From PALSA-1296 sp038210275 (GTDB lineage Bacteria; Bacteroidota; Ignavibacteria; Palsa-1295): 64,000 bases of DNA. The stretch spans positions 186,001 to 250,000 of the forward strand of contig JBBQWV010000004.1 in the NCBI GenBank assembly GCA_038210275.1. The letters are read 5' to 3'. The notes below the pieces were generated by a model. The model saw nothing but the letters and a program-made list of their open reading frames with translations, did no database searches and was not told the origin of the DNA. Both the position numbers and the translations under genes were made by a program. The number at the start of each line of letters is the position of its first letter. The first letter of the stretch is position 1. Shown here one piece after another: positions 35,932 to 45,018 of this stretch.

Positions 35932-38900
35932 TTATTTGTTCAATGTCATCTTGAGTGTCTGCGTGAAGTCACCGGCTGTCATTTTGCAGACGTACGTGCC
36001 GCTTGGCATGACGTTGTTGCGACTATCGGTGCCATCCCATATTACAGGATACTCACCAGCTTCCAGAGTCTCGCCAGGAACAAGAGCCTTCACTAAGGAA
36101 CCCTTAATGTCATAGATTTCAATCCTGACATTCGAGCGCTCAGCAACACTAAAGCTAATGCGAGTTGATGCATTGAACGGATTCGGGTAATTCTGCTCCA
36201 AAGCGAACTGAGGAGTAGAGCTTACCGGAACAGCAGATTTAGGCGGTACAAAGATGATGCGAGCATCTTTCTGTGCAACGTCATAGATCTCAAGACAGAG
36301 CGAGTCACTGTTGATTCTCACCAACTTGTAGCTCGACGGATTATAATTTCCGCTGCCCGTCTTCATGTCTATCGAGAATTCTTTCGGATTCGACTCATGT
36401 ACCAAATAGAAAGCACCGATAAATCTACCAGTTGTGTCCAAACAACTTGGCCTCCAGCAAATTCTGATCGGGTAGAGGAATGCTCCGTTATCCGATCCCG
36501 CATTGAAGCGGATCTGCCATGTTACCGTGCTATACTGGTTGGTATCCAAACGGATATCAATGAGCGAGCCTTTGAGTGAACCTCCGACAGGAAGCTCCCA
36601 ACGAGCGTCAAAGACCGGAGTATTCGGCGTCGGCGGAATCTCGAATTCGCAATAGCGGATATCGAGTGAATCCGATGCAGCACCGGCTGCTCCGAAACAG
36701 AGTCTCTGAATATCGACATTCGGATGAGTTGCAGATACCTTGTTCGACACATAGACTGCGCATTCAAATGTTGGAATATCACCAACATAGATTTTGTAAG
36801 TCAACGTATCGGTATTTCCTGTGCCTGCAGGATTTCCAGCACCCCATGAATTATCGCTAACTGCGATCTGGATGAACTGCGCAGGAATCGGGAAGGCATT
36901 GCCATCGAAGTTAAACTTACCGCAAACCTGTACCCAAGCTGTATCGCTTGTAAGTATAGGAGCTGTTTTGTCACCAGCCGTTCTGCCTTTAACAAAAGGC
37001 GGCTTGATCGACCAATCCGGTCCGGTTGGGTTGATCAATGTGAACGAGAGTGAATCAGAACACATCATGCGTGTGAGATCTTTATCAACAACTGAGATTG
37101 AATCACAGAATGTTGTCTTGTTCTGAACGCAAATAGCTCTCGGTCCTCGTGTGAAATGCGGAGGATGGTTTGTCGAATCTACATTAAGCAGAATCGATTT
37201 CCAGTCAGCAAGTCCGCACTGATCTTCAACGACCACCAAGACAGTATCCGGTCCGCCACAAGCAGGGTTATTTATATCGTGTGGCGCGTCATTCTGACCC
37301 GGTGTTCCAGAAAGGACACCAGAGATCGGATTGATCTGCAACCAAAGCGGCGTTGTTCCGATGAGCGAGTCTCTACCGGCTTTATAGCGATTGTCTTTGT
37401 AGATAATTTCGCTTGATCCCTTATAGACCAAGTGGAACGTATGGTTGTCGCTAAAATTCGGATCCGTGATGTTGATCTTATTGACCACACCCAAGTTCTT
37501 TGAATTCAAGCTGTAATCAAAGTCTTCTTTCGCATTCGGAAGTGTGTCCGTTGTGATTTTCGGTGCGACATTGATGATTGCATGCCAACGAAGAGTTGAC
37601 AAACCAGCATGACCGTCATCAGCCTGAACAGCCACAATGGTATCAAGCAAAAGCTCACCATTAACCTGCGGAGTAGGCGTAATCATTGCCGATGCAGTTG
37701 CAGCGTCTAGATCAATATGGATAATACCCTTTGTTTTGAAGAGTACTGACGTATCAATGTATGTTTTGATCCATTGCGGAGCAACAAGATCTTTATACGA
37801 GGTACGTCCATAGCGGAAATCCCATGTAATCGAATGGTCACCGCGGCTCATTAAACTTACTGAATCTGTATATGCAGCAACTGTCGAATCTTCCAATTCA
37901 TCATCCGTATTGATATCAAAATCAAAGCGGAGACGGTCAGTAAAGTTTGCCGTGCCATTACAGCCGGTCGTTACTGAATCCAAGAAGCGCGGCAAGCTAT
38001 CTTGTACATAGATTCGGAAATCATATGTACGAGACACACTGCGTACACAAAGTGTATCGGTCAGGAATCCCTGCGGACAGTTCATGTACGGTGGGAAAAT
38101 CCATTCTGAAAGCAGTAAGCTATCAGGTCCGAGTCCATTGATTGGGTGCAATACATTCGCCCCAGAAGCTGGATCGATCAAACCATGCTCCGAAACAAAG
38201 TTCGGTGGGTAATTTGTCATCACCACATGCACAGGCTCGCCACCAGGTACGACATCCGGATTATGCGGAGTTCCGTAAAGTTGGACATAGCCATTCGAAC
38301 CAACTGTTGGATTTACATTGCGAACTGTATCGCGAGAAATCCACCAAGGTAATCTGAAGTTTGCAGAATCCATGTTCGCGAAAGTGACTGAGTAGTCAAG
38401 CATCGTATAGTATGGATCAAACAGCCAACGTGGATCATAGAAATTATTTACATCATAGCCGCCGATACGGAAAAGTACTTGCTTTGTCTGCCCCGGAGCA
38501 TATTTGTTATAAATGCTATCCTCGCGGACAAACAAGCGATTCGGATTAACCGGATCGTTCTGCAATTTTGCAACGTCAGAGACGAAGAACGGCGGCAATA
38601 CATCACCGATCACGAATGAAAGTCCACGTGTTTTTGCACCAGCAAAACCATACTTCCAAAGCTGCGTACGGCTGAATACGTCGATCACGTCACCCGGTCT
38701 GACCGGAAGTGTGTGGTAACGCTCGCCAGCATACCAAGTTGTCGTCTTTGTATTGGTATTCGGTGAATTGGTATAGCAAACAGAGTCTGCTGCACCGGTA
38801 GTGTTATTAAGAATATCATTTGGGCTTAAGTTATAAGCGCGTCCGTCAAGAGCTGCGCTATCCTCAAGCTTTGCTGCGCGAGCAATCTCCTGATACGTGT

Positions 38901-41900
38901 TATCCGCAGGACGGATAAGTGACGGGCTCCAGAATACACGTGCGCGCTGCGCCGGGTGACGCGTTGCAACTGTAGAATCCGGAACGAAGTCGAGACGCCC
39001 TTTATATGGGAAAGTAATAGTATCTTTACCATTCTTTCTGCCATCCTGTGTTTCCTCTTTGAGGTTCACGCGAACAAACTCCTGCGTTGTCTCATTAAAG
39101 ACGAACACTGTTGTATAGTTACGTGCACAAGCATCACGGTTAAAATCAAGTGTATCAATATCAGCACTCAAGAAGAGTGGGTATCCAATCGGATGAGGTC
39201 CTGTGAACTCGATCTGATACTGCATGATCTTGTTCAAGTACACCGGATCTTTCGAGAAGATATCACGAGTCCAACGGTGTAAACCTTTACGTCCTTTAGA
39301 AGCAAGACCAACGTCGGTCGGCAAGCCGAGCGAGAAAGCCTCTGTGATCGCCAAACGGCGAGGGTTATAATCAACAGTCTTGATATCTAATCCTTTGTCA
39401 AAAATATCATAGATGCGTCCTTCGAAGAGAAGAGTGTCAGGCACAGTTCCAATCGGCACAAAAGTATATGGCACTGAAGGACTGCGATTTGCCTCATAGA
39501 CGTTTGTTAAGCAACCGGCAGTGTAGTAATCAACGAAGAATGTACGTTGAATTGCACCGATCGGAAGCGTCGGAAGCTGAGTGATAATATCCGGTCCTGT
39601 CTCGCCCCAGAAATTGCCTCTCAAAGTATCAACACCACCAAAGCCATGCGGAGCATCCGGCTCACGCAAAATGTAACGAGCGACGTTATCATAGATCGCA
39701 TTACCGCGTGAGTTAGACTCATACACCGGCTGCGGTCCTTCGAAATCACCATAGATCGTTGCACCGGCATTTGGATCACCCGGATTATTCATATCCGGCT
39801 TCTCGAGATCTGTCGTTGCATTATGACGGCTGGTTGCAAAATTATTCGCAATAAGCGTCTGGTTCGCATTGAGATTCAAACGGTAGTTATCCGAATGGAT
39901 AGCTGAACCGGTGAATGCCTGGTTCATTTCCATACGAACGCGGCTCAAGTAAAGAGAATCGATAGAGCCGGCAAATTGACTGACGCTATTATTGATAGCG
40001 ACATAAAGTGCACCGCCACGTCCGTTGCGATTGAACGTAGATACTGAATCGAAGCTCGATCCAAGATTTACCCAATTCTGACAGAAGCGTGTAAGTTCAC
40101 GTGGGTCAAACGGCATCGGAACGTTTAGCTGACTGATAGTCGCTGTAGCCGCTGCACCAATACCACCACCACCAACAAGCGTTACCGTAGGAGCAGAGGT
40201 ATAGTATAAGCCCGGAGCAGTAACAGTAATACTGGAGACAAAGCCTGCAACTCCAGGATTTGTAACAGTAGCAATTGCAGTAGCTCCTGCACCTGCACCG
40301 CCGCTGATTATGACTGCCGGAGCAGATGTATAACCAGTGCCTGGGTTCGTCACAGCAATACTAAGAACAACATTGCTATTTGACGGATTCAAAGCATTAA
40401 ACTGGTTTTCAACCAAGAAGCGGTTATATGCAGTAACTCCGGGACCACTCTGTCCCATGTTCATATAGATAGCGCCGCCGTTACCATTGATAACGTAGTT
40501 GCGATAATACTCAACTGCAAAGCAACTATCACGTGTACCTAAGAATTCTGCTCCGCCTCCCAATACGATCATCTCGTATGCAGGGCGGTTAATGCGCGTA
40601 TCGAGCGGATTAACAAAATTACCTACATGCCATGAACGGCGAATTTGGTAATCAGGATTAGCAGAAGGATTCAAATAAACGCTACCACCTGCAATACCTG
40701 CGCAGTTATCAAAGAAGCGAACACGCAACTCCATAGAATCCCAACGAATCGGGAAAGTTGTCTGCGTTGAAAGGAATCCTGTTACATACGTGTACCAATT
40801 CTGGTAGATTGCTCCGCCTTCATAGTAAGCCGTATTGCTGATAAACTGAATAAGTCCCGAATCACGTACAAGTGGATTCTGCTGAATGACGTTATCTCCG
40901 TCAATATTTAGCGCAGGTCCGTTTGTTGTGAGTGAGCCGTTATTTTGCCAATCGCAATAAATTGCTCCACCTAAACCTGCAACGTTACCACGGAAACTAC
41001 CACGATGCATAACAGCCAAGCCCGGAGCGCGCGAAGTTGCCGCTGGCGGCGGTAACCAAGACGGATCAGCAGAAAGCTTACTTACATAGATAGCACCACC
41101 GCGCATATTCAGATCGCCAGAAGCAGCGATGGCACTATCGGAATAACATCCGATAAGTGCAGTAGTTAATGCGCTGTAATTACCGACATAAATAGCACCA
41201 CCGTATGCCTGCTGGCTGATTGGCGGCGTAAGAGTAGAGCCTGCAGGGTTATTGACCGTGCAACGTTCAAAATGCATTGTGTCAGCATACTTATCAAGAT
41301 TAGTAACAACGCCTAGATGGAAGATATTGCTATCGGTATAGCCGAGGAAGCCTGATCTAAAATCACTGGTCGTTGCATTCTGATTACGTGCAGATATATA
41401 GATCGCACCACCATAAGCACCGGTATCAGGCCACAATGTATGACTATTTGGAACTGCAGTCTCATTAAATACGCGAGTATCACGAATCAAAAGCTTGCGA
41501 ACCTGATGGTTTACCAACGCAAAACGTCCGTCATCAGACGGGAAGTAAGAATTAGAAGGAGCTTGCAAGAATGCGAATGCTCCACCTTTATAGATAGCCT
41601 GGCAGCTATCAACGATAACATCATAAAGCCATGTCTTCTGTGAGAACGTCGTCATAACTCCGCCCACACCATTCGAAGCCTGAATAATTGCCAATGAATT
41701 ATTCAATGGTGCACCTGTTGTGTTGCCATAACAGAGAACATTATCAAGCGACTCTTTCTTTCTCATGAACGCGAAACGAACGTTCGCGAAGAACACCGAA
41801 TCAGCGCCAGGCAAAACGACAATATGTCCCCATTCATAGGACTTGCTATTGACGTTAATACCACGGATCAGAATCCTGTTCTGTAAAATATTTGGATTGC

Positions 41901-42195
41901 TCCGGTCGAAACCGTTCGCGATGATTTTACCACCGGTAGAATCTAACATACGCGAATCAGACAGGAAGTGCACTTCTGCGCCTGGCTGAATAATGAGCTT
42001 ACCCGAGATATTGTAATATCCGGAGATACGGTAGATCGTATCAGTTTGAGTGTTGTTGGGCGTACGAGCGTAGAATGTACGCGTCTGACCTGGAAGCAGG
42101 TAGCCGCTAACATCTACAATGTACTGCGCCTTAGACTCTTGAGCGATGCTCAAGAAGCCGAGAGAGATAAAGAGTGCGATCAAGAAACGCTGCAT
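35932..42195 (-). CDS. 2087-aa T9SS cargo with Pmp-like parallel beta-helix
   Basis: ATG at 42195 is chosen because GGAGG lies 6 bases upstream and a signal peptide follows (MQRFLIALFISLGFLSIAQ, then ESKAQ); the frame is open to 42444. Residues about 80-760 form a right-handed beta-helix with at least eight G-G-A-I-Y type motifs (GGAIYISARN, GGAIYVGNY, GGAIYVSKL, GGAIYCDWQ, GGAIYQNWY, GGSVYLNPS, GGAIYMNMG, GGALYVAIN), as in chlamydial polymorphic outer-membrane proteins. A pair of G-Y-T-S-A-P-x-V / Y-Y-T-S-A-P-T-V repeats interrupts it near 620-680. A dystroglycan/cadherin-like module (DPNFSDNHTFHLVY...NPISGVLSGTPG) lies around 1545-1640. The end is a FlgD-like sorting domain (NYPNPFNASTRISFSV, IYDIKGSLVK, PSGTYVCKMTAG). 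It is probably a surface adhesin or matrix protein. Confidence 0.87.
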   Translation of the reverse strand: MQRFLIALFISLGFLSIAQESKAQYIVDVSGYLLPGQTRTFYARTPNNTQTDTIYRISGYYNISGKLIIQPGAEVHFLSDSRMLDSTGGKIIANGFDRSNPNILQNRILIRGINVNSKSYEWGHIVVLPGADSVFFANVRFAFMRKKESLDNVLCYGNTTGAPLNNSLAIIQASNGVGGVMTTFSQKTWLYDVIVDSCQAIYKGGAFAFLQAPSNSYFPSDDGRFALVNHQVRKLLIRDTRVFNETAVPNSHTLWPDTGAYGGAIYISARNQNATTSDFRSGFLGYTDSNIFHLGVVTNLDKYADTMHFERCTVNNPAGSTLTPPISQQAYGGAIYVGNYSALTTALIGCYSDSAIAASGDLNMRGGAIYVSKLSADPSWLPPPAATSRAPGLAVMHRGSFRGNVAGLGGAIYCDWQNNGSLTTNGPALNIDGDNVIQQNPLVRDSGLIQFISNTAYYEGGAIYQNWYTYVTGFLSTQTTFPIRWDSMELRVRFFDNCAGIAGGSVYLNPSANPDYQIRRSWHVGNFVNPLDTRINRPAYEMIVLGGGAEFLGTRDSCFAVEYYRNYVINGNGGAIYMNMGQSGPGVTAYNRFLVENQFNALNPSNSNVVLSIAVTNPGTGYTSAPAVIISGGAGAGATAIATVTNPGVAGFVSSITVTAPGLYYTSAPTVTLVGGGGIGAAATATISQLNVPMPFDPRELTRFCQNWVNLGSSFDSVSTFNRNGRGGALYVAINNSVSQFAGSIDSLYLSRVRMEMNQAFTGSAIHSDNYRLNLNANQTLIANNFATSRHNATTDLEKPDMNNPGDPNAGATIYGDFEGPQPVYESNSRGNAIYDNVARYILREPDAPHGFGGVDTLRGNFWGETGPDIITQLPTLPIGAIQRTFFVDYYTAGCLTNVYEANRSPSVPYTFVPIGTVPDTLLFEGRIYDIFDKGLDIKTVDYNPRRLAITEAFSLGLPTDVGLASKGRKGLHRWTRDIFSKDPVYLNKIMQYQIEFTGPHPIGYPLFLSADIDTLDFNRDACARNYTTVFVFNETTQEFVRVNLKEETQDGRKNGKDTITFPYKGRLDFVPDSTVATRHPAQRARVFWSPSLIRPADNTYQEIARAAKLEDSAALDGRAYNLSPNDILNNTTGAADSVCYTNSPNTNTKTTTWYAGERYHTLPVRPGDVIDVFSRTQLWKYGFAGAKTRGLSFVIGDVLPPFFVSDVAKLQNDPVNPNRLFVREDSIYNKYAPGQTKQVLFRIGGYDVNNFYDPRWLFDPYYTMLDYSVTFANMDSANFRLPWWISRDTVRNVNPTVGSNGYVQLYGTPHNPDVVPGGEPVHVVMTNYPPNFVSEHGLIDPASGANVLHPINGLGPDSLLLSEWIFPPYMNCPQGFLTDTLCVRSVSRTYDFRIYVQDSLPRFLDSVTTGCNGTANFTDRLRFDFDINTDDELEDSTVAAYTDSVSLMSRGDHSITWDFRYGRTSYKDLVAPQWIKTYIDTSVLFKTKGIIHIDLDAATASAMITPTPQVNGELLLDTIVAVQADDGHAGLSTLRWHAIINVAPKITTDTLPNAKEDFDYSLNSKNLGVVNKINITDPNFSDNHTFHLVYKGSSEIIYKDNRYKAGRDSLIGTTPLWLQINPISGVLSGTPGQNDAPHDINNPACGGPDTVLVVVEDQCGLADWKSILLNVDSTNHPPHFTRGPRAICVQNKTTFCDSISVVDKDLTRMMCSDSLSFTLINPTGPDWSIKPPFVKGRTAGDKTAPILTSDTAWVQVCGKFNFDGNAFPIPAQFIQIAVSDNSWGAGNPAGTGNTDTLTYKIYVGDIPTFECAVYVSNKVSATHPNVDIQRLCFGAAGAASDSLDIRYCEFEIPPTPNTPVFDARWELPVGGSLKGSLIDIRLDTNQYSTVTWQIRFNAGSDNGAFLYPIRICWRPSCLDTTGRFIGAFYLVHESNPKEFSIDMKTGSGNYNPSSYKLVRINSDSLCLEIYDVAQKDARIIFVPPKSAVPVSSTPQFALEQNYPNPFNASTRISFSVAERSNVRIEIYDIKGSLVKALVPGETLEAGEYPVIWDGTDSRNNVMPSGTYVCKMTAGDFTQTLKMTLNK

Positions 42196-42197
42196 AT

Positions 42198-42210
42198 AGC
42201 CTCCGTTAGA
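42198..42210 (-). promoter_or_regulatory. Shine-Dalgarno site fixing the start at 42195
   Basis: The minus strand reads ACGGAGGCTAT before the ATG, giving GGAGG with 6-base spacing. This rules out the 83-codon upstream extension, which has no signal-peptide character. Confidence 0.6.
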
Positions 42211-42455
42211 AAGTAAATGACGGAATGTTAAAAAAATCTTTTTGTCGCTCGCTGTCGCGGGCATTGGGTTCGTAGCTGTTTGTAGTAACTGCTTCATAAT
42301 ATTGATAGCTCTTTCGTTATTTCTCTTTATGTAAAAAAATCTGCTTTCCTTACTCGCCTTAAGAATCGCGACGTGCGACACTTTTTGTATAAAAAAATTC
42401 AAATGAGTACGCCGACATTTCTGCCGGACGACATCTCGTGCCAAATAAAGTTTGG

Positions 42456-42463
42456 CAAATATA
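42456..42463 (-). promoter_or_regulatory. -7 box TATATTTG upstream of the 2087-aa gene
   Basis: TATATTTG on minus fits TAnnTTTG exactly. It stands just after the stop of the TPR gene at 42473 and would give a leader of about 250 bases. No clear -33 TTTG is seen at the usual distance. The rest of 42,196-42,455 shows no gene. Confidence 0.4.
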
Positions 42464-42472
42464 CGGATAAAC

Positions 42473-43204
42473 TTACAGCACCACGCCCATTTTCAATAAT
42501 TCGCGCTTTGCGGCGTCATCGAATTGTGTGCCCGGATAGTCTTCGAGCATCTTGCGATAAATCTTTATCGCATCTTCCTTTTTACCGGCTCCCCCGTAAT
42601 TTCTCGCAGCTGCGAGCGAGTAGTCGGCATTCATAGGGTTGATCTTCTCCATTGAAGCTGCTGTCATAAATAACTTCGCTGCCGCCTCTTTGTTACCCCT
42701 ATCTTCAAAAATAGTTGCTTTCCCTGATTCGACCGCTGCTTTTAAGAGCGATCCGTCCTCAGACGCATCATTAAATACCTGCATTGCGCTATCAAGCTTG
42801 CCAAGGTAATAGTAGGCATTGCCTAAATAAAGTTTGGCGACCTCTCCGGCATGGGTCGAGCCATACTCAGAAACGATTGCTTTTAAGCCGAGAAGCGGCT
42901 CTTTCAGAATCATCTGCTTAGGATCTCCATCAATAGCTTTGCGCCATTCACCTGCCTGATAAACTCCCATGATCCGAGAAACCATGACTTCGGCGTGTTC
43001 ACCACTCTCTGCCTGTTTCGAGCGCCAGAAAATAAAAACTGCGACAAGTGCCACAATAACGACAACAACGCCAATAGCTTTCGACGAATTCTCTTTTACC
43101 CACGAAGAAGTTTTATGATACTTAAGAACAAGCTCTTCCGATTGGGAAAGCTTTTCTTCTTGGGTAACGACTGTCTCGCTAAGTTTCTTTTGTGAACGAA
43201 TCAT
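42473..43204 (-). CDS. TPR-repeat inner-membrane protein (YfgM-like)
   Basis: 243 residues from ATG at 43204; the open frame extends into the tRNA gene and cannot be coding there. A polar cytoplasmic N-terminus (1-40) is followed by one membrane segment (about 43-65, AIGVVVVIVALVAVFIFW). Helical repeats with TPR spacing fill the rest: GEVAKLYLGNAYYYLGKLDSAMQVF, AAKLFMTAASMEKINP and YSLAAARNYGGAGKKEDAIKIYRKMLEDYPGT. Similar proteins in this group (YfgM/BamD-like neighbours) act as scaffolds for envelope biogenesis; the specific partner is unknown. It follows tRNA-Arg by 42 bp and precedes the 2087-residue cargo gene. Confidence 0.82.
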   Translation of the reverse strand: MIRSQKKLSETVVTQEEKLSQSEELVLKYHKTSSWVKENSSKAIGVVVVIVALVAVFIFWRSKQAESGEHAEVMVSRIMGVYQAGEWRKAIDGDPKQMILKEPLLGLKAIVSEYGSTHAGEVAKLYLGNAYYYLGKLDSAMQVFNDASEDGSLLKAAVESGKATIFEDRGNKEAAAKLFMTAASMEKINPMNADYSLAAARNYGGAGKKEDAIKIYRKMLEDYPGTQFDDAAKRELLKMGVVL

Positions 43205-43246
43205 TTTTACAACTACTACTCTTACACGGGTGAAATTGGCTGAGTG

Positions 43247-43320
43247 TGCGCCCGGAAGGACTTGAACCCTCAACCTTTGGAACCGGAATCCAACGTTCTA
43301 TCCAGTTGAACTACGGGCGC
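43247..43320 (-). tRNA. tRNA-Arg (anticodon CCG)
   Basis: 74 nt on minus. The acceptor stem is GCGCCCG with CGGGCGC and discriminator A. The D arm is GUUC...GAAC. The anticodon stem UUGGA/UCCAA holds loop UUCCGGU, giving anticodon CCG for CGG codons. The T arm is GAGGG, UUCAAGU, CCUUC (one G-U pair). CCA is not encoded. A TATATTTG box lies about 56 bp upstream. Confidence 0.95.
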
Positions 43321-43375
43321 CGATGCGAAAACTCGTTTTTCGCCTCAAATTGGCACCTAAACGAGCATATTTGTA

Positions 43376-43383
43376 CAAATATA
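43376..43383 (-). promoter_or_regulatory. -7 box TATATTTG for tRNA-Arg
   Basis: TATATTTG on minus lies 56 bp before the tRNA 5' end. A TTTG sits 14 bp further upstream, closer than the usual 19 or so, so the -33 assignment is uncertain. Confidence 0.45.
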
Positions 43384-43505
43384 CGCTGGTTTTGCTCCAA
43401 ATTTCATAAAACTGTGCCTCTAATAAACTACAGCCAATCAATTTTGTTACACCCTAACATAAAGAAATGCGCTAAAATCGCTACTTTTCTTTAAAAACTG
43501 AAGAT

Positions 43506-43898
43506 TTATTTTTTTCCCCAATCAATTACTTCAAGTCGGACCCTCGCAAGCCCCATTCTATCTAAGCCGATCACTTTGGCTGCTCCGTAAGATAAATCAA
43601 TGATCCTCTCCGGTTTTACTGGTCCTCGGTCATTGACCCGAACCTGAACTTGATCGCCATTTTTAAGATTGGTCACCCGTAACACCGTACCGAATGGATA
43701 AGTGCGATGAGCGGCAGTAAGGTCATTCGGATGGAATATTTCTCCACTCGAAGTTTTCCTTCCCTCGAACTCTTTACCGTAATAGGATGCCAAACCTTCC
43801 TGAGTAGCTGCTCCCTTCAATAATGGGGAGGCACATCCTATTATAGAAGATGCTATCATCCCTGCCAAAAATAAATGGAGTATGAAAGAACGCCTCAT
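43506..43898 (-). CDS. rlpA: RlpA-like septal lipoprotein (double-psi beta-barrel)
   Basis: 130 residues. Signal peptide with lipobox I-I-G-C (Cys22), then a compact RlpA double-psi barrel: GLASYYGKEFEGRKTSSGE, FHPNDLTAAHRTYPFGTVLRVTNL, VQVRVNDRGP (with the conserved Asp), IIDLSYGAAKVIGL and RVRLEVIDWG. RlpA is a lytic transglycosylase specific for naked glycan at septa, or an inactive relative. There is no C-terminal SPOR domain, so septal targeting is not assured. It overlaps manC by 4 bp (ATGA). Confidence 0.93.
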   Translation of the reverse strand: MRRSFILHLFLAGMIASSIIGCASPLLKGAATQEGLASYYGKEFEGRKTSSGEIFHPNDLTAAHRTYPFGTVLRVTNLKNGDQVQVRVNDRGPVKPERIIDLSYGAAKVIGLDRMGLARVRLEVIDWGKK

Positions 43899-45016
43899 AG
43901 ATATTCAGAACGGTGATTACGCTTCAATGAGTCAACAACATCCTTCACTGATTGGGCGCTGTCGCGAGTCGTAATGAGAATTGCATCGCCCGAGTGCACG
44001 ACGATCAAGTCCGTCACACCATTGAGAACAACAAGTTCATCCGATTTTGATAGAACAAGACAGCCTTTCGAATTTCTGGTTACAATATTCTTTCCCGATT
44101 CAATGACATTATTTTGCAAATCTTTTTCGGCAAGGCGCCACACCTCATCCCAACTCCCGACATCACTCCATCCGAGAGCGCCCGCTCTGAGAGCGTACAC
44201 ATTCTTTGCCTGTTCCATGACGCCATAGTCAATAGAGACTCCGCGTATTTTGCTGTAGGCATCGGCAAGTTTGGTCTGAAAATCCTGGGAGCCGGGAGTC
44301 GGCACATCTTTTAAATGCTCAAGAATTCCTTCGGTATGTTCAGCCAAAGCTTTTTGGATAGCTTTTACTGTCCAGATGAACATCCCGCTATTCCAAAGAA
44401 AATCTCCTGATTCTAAAAATCTTTTCGCCGTTTCTTTATCCGGTTTTTCTGCAAATCGTTTCACACAGAAGATATCACGCAATTCAAATTCACTAAAATC
44501 AGGAAGATGTTTCTGCGACGGAAGCCGCTCTTCATCAAGTTGAAGATACCCATATCCGGTTTCAGCGCGTGTCGGATGAATGCCGATTGTTACAAGTGAC
44601 TCTGTTGCTTTTGCAAGGCGTGCGCCACGATCTATAATACGTGCGAACTCTTCATTGTTTTTTATAAGATGATCAGCCGGAAGCACAACCATTATCGCCT
44701 CATCTCCAAATCTCTCTTGTAATATCTTGGCAGCAAGAGCGATACAAGGCGCAGTGTTTCTCCCGAGAGGTTCAGCAATAATATTTTCTTCAGGTATCTT
44801 TACTGCTTGTTTCCGCAATGCATCAAGATGACTGCGGTTCGTGATGATGAGCGTATCTGCCGGTTCAGAAAATTTACTGATACGTTCAAGAGTTAATTCG
44901 AGAAGTGAATTTCCTTTCGAGGCAATATCGAGAAGCTGCTTCGGACGTGCTTCGCGGCTTTCGGGCCAGAAACGCGTCCCGACTCCACCAGCCATAATCA
45001 CCGGACAAATTTTCAT
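43895..45016 (-). CDS. manC: Mannose-1-phosphate guanylyltransferase
   Basis: 373 residues. It makes GDP-mannose from GTP and mannose 1-phosphate for polysaccharide or glycolipid synthesis. The nucleotidyltransferase signature is MAGGVGTRFWPESREARPKQ (8-27). Further motifs are EPLGRNTAPCIALAA, VLPADHLI, TGYGYLQL, RFAEKP, FLWNSGMFIW, SIDYGVMEQAKN and GWSDVGSWDEVW, all typical. It is the single-domain form without the C-terminal isomerase cupin. It sits 2 bp after alr and overlaps rlpA, so the three genes form one envelope-related transcript. Confidence 0.95.
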   Translation of the reverse strand: MKICPVIMAGGVGTRFWPESREARPKQLLDIASKGNSLLELTLERISKFSEPADTLIITNRSHLDALRKQAVKIPEENIIAEPLGRNTAPCIALAAKILQERFGDEAIMVVLPADHLIKNNEEFARIIDRGARLAKATESLVTIGIHPTRAETGYGYLQLDEERLPSQKHLPDFSEFELRDIFCVKRFAEKPDKETAKRFLESGDFLWNSGMFIWTVKAIQKALAEHTEGILEHLKDVPTPGSQDFQTKLADAYSKIRGVSIDYGVMEQAKNVYALRAGALGWSDVGSWDEVWRLAEKDLQNNVIESGKNIVTRNSKGCLVLSKSDELVVLNGVTDLIVVHSGDAILITTRDSAQSVKDVVDSLKRNHRSEYL

Positions 45017-45018
45017 AA

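Noticed and set aside
42196..42444. N-terminal extension of the 2087-aa protein
   Set aside because: A GGAGG site and signal peptide at 42195 define the start; the upstream codons have no signal-peptide or domain character.
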